Origin: a bacterium
GTDB lineage: Bacteria > JACRDZ01 > JAJRWM01
Reading direction: 5' to 3'
Length of the DNA stretch: 6,662 nt
Assembly: GCA_024276815.1 (NCBI GenBank)
Contig: JAJRWM010000025.1
Location: forward strand, 1 to 6,662
This document shows positions 5,697 through 6,662 of the stretch, in pieces; the stretch's first letter is position 1; each line of letters starts with the position of its first letter. A program made the translations under genes and the position numbers. Below the pieces are notes generated by a model. That model saw nothing but the letters and a program-made list of their open reading frames with translations. It was not told the origin of the DNA and ran no database searches.

Positions 5697-5724
5697 AAAA
5701 GAAAGATTACCTCTGATCGTAACC
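5697..5724 (-). terminator. Weak candidate intrinsic terminator of ugd
   Basis: On the minus strand GGTTAC (5724-5719) can pair with GTAATC (5710-5705) in RNA, with one G-U pair and an 8-base loop, followed by TTTCTTTT (5704-5697). It begins 38 bases past the ugd stop. The stem is short and poor in GC, so termination may be inefficient. Confidence 0.4.
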
Positions 5725-5761
5725 TGATTTAGTTGTTTACTATACGGGAGGGGGGAATCTG

Positions 5762-6662
5762 TTATCGGCCGACGCAGTCATAATTGAAACCCATGGCCCT
5801 GATGCGTGACGGATGAAACATGTTGCGGGCGTCGACAATGTTGGGGGAACGGAGCATACGACGGACATTTATCCAGTCAATCTCGCGGAATTCGTTCCAT
5901 TCAGTCAGGAAAACCAAAACGTCGCAACCTTTTATGACATCGTAGGTGTTGTCACAATATTCAATTTTGTCCAGTATTTTCCGGGCCTCATCCATCGCCG
6001 CCGGATCAAAGACCTTAACCTGAACTCCGTCTTTTTGAAGCGCCTGGATAATATCGATCGCCGGAGCTTCTCTCATATCATCGGTATTGGGCTTGAATGA
6101 CAGTCCCAAAACACCGACGATCTTATCGGTGAAATCGTAATCCAGCCTTTTTCTTATTTTTTCCAAAATCCTGAACCGTTGCCTGGCGTTCACCTCGACC
6201 ACCGCTTCCACAATCTCGCACTTATAGCCGACCTGTTCGGCGATTTTGGTCAGGGCCAGGGTGTCTTTAGGGAAGCAGGAACCGCCGTAACCGGGGCCGG
6301 CGTGCAGGAATTTTTTGCCGATACGGTTATCCAGCCCCATTCCCTTGGCGACGCTTTTCACATCGGCGCCCACTAACTCACACAGATTAGCGATTTCATT
6401 AATGAAGCTTATTTTGGTGGCCAGGAAGGCGTTGGCCGCGTATTTGATTAACTCGGCGCTTTCGATATTGGTTTCGACCATGGGGGTTTCCAGCAGGTAG
6501 AGGGGAGCATACAGATCGCGCATAATTTGAAACGCCTTTTCATTTTCAGCTCCGATCACCACCCGGTTCGGCCGCATAAAATCCTCAATCGCCGAACCTT
6601 CACGCAGGAATTCCGGGTTGGACACCACGTCGAATTCAATCTCTTTTGTCTGGGCCTCTTTC
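5762..6662 (-). CDS. ugd: UDP-glucose 6-dehydrogenase, C-terminal two thirds (start outside window)
   Basis: The frame runs on the minus strand from the window edge to TAA at 5764-5762, giving about 300 residues. The family is usually about 430-450 long, so the N-terminal NAD-binding domain lies mainly beyond base 6662. The enzyme oxidises UDP-glucose to UDP-glucuronate with two NAD+, feeding capsule, cell-wall or exopolysaccharide synthesis in the cytosol. Visible motifs in order are SNPEFLREGSAIEDF, the central helix YAANAFLATKISFINEIANL, the catalytic-cysteine motif GPGYGGSCFPKDTLAL, and the C-terminal UDP-binding domain with LGLSFKPNTDDMREAPA and NIVDARNMF. A GTG at 6628 is not the start: the codons upstream continue in frame as IEFDV, the normal lead-in to SNPEF. 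GDP-mannose and UDP-N-acetylmannosamine dehydrogenases are relatives, but NRIGKKFLHAGPG favours UDP-glucose. It converges with the kinase across a 119-base gap; its operon partners lie outside the window. Confidence 0.93.
   Translation of the reverse strand, partial: KEAQTKEIEFDVVSNPEFLREGSAIEDFMRPNRVVIGAENEKAFQIMRDLYAPLYLLETPMVETNIESAELIKYAANAFLATKISFINEIANLCELVGADVKSVAKGMGLDNRIGKKFLHAGPGYGGSCFPKDTLALTKIAEQVGYKCEIVEAVVEVNARQRFRILEKIRKRLDYDFTDKIVGVLGLSFKPNTDDMREAPAIDIIQALQKDGVQVKVFDPAAMDEARKILDKIEYCDNTYDVIKGCDVLVFLTEWNEFREIDWINVRRMLRSPNIVDARNMFHPSRIRAMGFNYDCVGR

Noticed and set aside
5477-5698. Minus-strand 73-codon frame spanning the kinase 3' end and repeat C
   Set aside because: It reads through the repeat and antisense to the kinase ATP-binding motif, with no protein character of its own.
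5813-6500. Plus-strand open frames opposite ugd
   Set aside because: They are complementary-strand shadows of a strongly conserved dehydrogenase.
1-6662. A previously undescribed multi-gene system
   Set aside because: The genes belong to known families, are mostly convergent or divergent, and show no functional linkage or shared operon.

Overview
The window carries four genuine protein-coding genes, two of them cut by the window edges, separated by long intergenic stretches that hold a short dispersed repeat. The genes look chromosomal and bacterial, with moderate GC. The mix of a large soluble multi-PAS/GAF histidine kinase, a TrxB and a PsiE-family protein would suit an anaerobic, environmental bacterium. 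The core of the dispersed repeat resembles, from memory only, extragenic repeats of Peptococcaceae-type Firmicutes such as Pelotomaculum and Desulfotomaculum. That assignment is an inference and was not checked against any database.

Layout: (1) 1-177 (+) is the C-terminal tail of a gene that starts before the window, with the YW...FTHGICPAC ending found on many PAS/receiver signalling proteins. (2) 248-652 (+) encodes a four-helix membrane protein of the PsiE (phosphate-starvation-inducible) family, with a promoter so close to the ATG that the mRNA may be almost leaderless. (3) 653-944 is a convergent intergenic region with a possible gene remnant on the minus strand, a long imperfect inverted repeat and repeat copy A. 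(4) 945-1865 (-) is trxB, thioredoxin-disulfide reductase, with all key motifs intact. (5) 1866-2258 is a 393-base divergent intergenic region with repeat copy B inside a 9-bp-stem hairpin, a second hairpin with a competing pairing partner, and a candidate promoter. (6) 2259-5642 (+) encodes a 1127-residue cytosolic sensor kinase: receiver-like domain, PAS, GAF, PAS, PAS, GAF, HisKA, HATPase. (7) 5643-5761 is a convergent gap holding most of repeat copy C. (8) 5762-6662 (-) is the C-terminal two thirds of a UDP-glucose 6-dehydrogenase.

The genes do not form an operon: neighbours are convergent or divergent, apart from the first two, which are co-directional but separated by a 70-base gap with its own promoter. 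No response regulator sits beside the kinase, so it appears to be an orphan within this window. The three direct copies of the repeat flank trxB (A and B) and the kinase gene (B and C), and copy C supplies the kinase's last three codons and its stop.

I found no convincing new multi-gene system. The observations most worth checking are the dispersed repeat, its overlap with the kinase stop codon, and the structured leader of the kinase gene.
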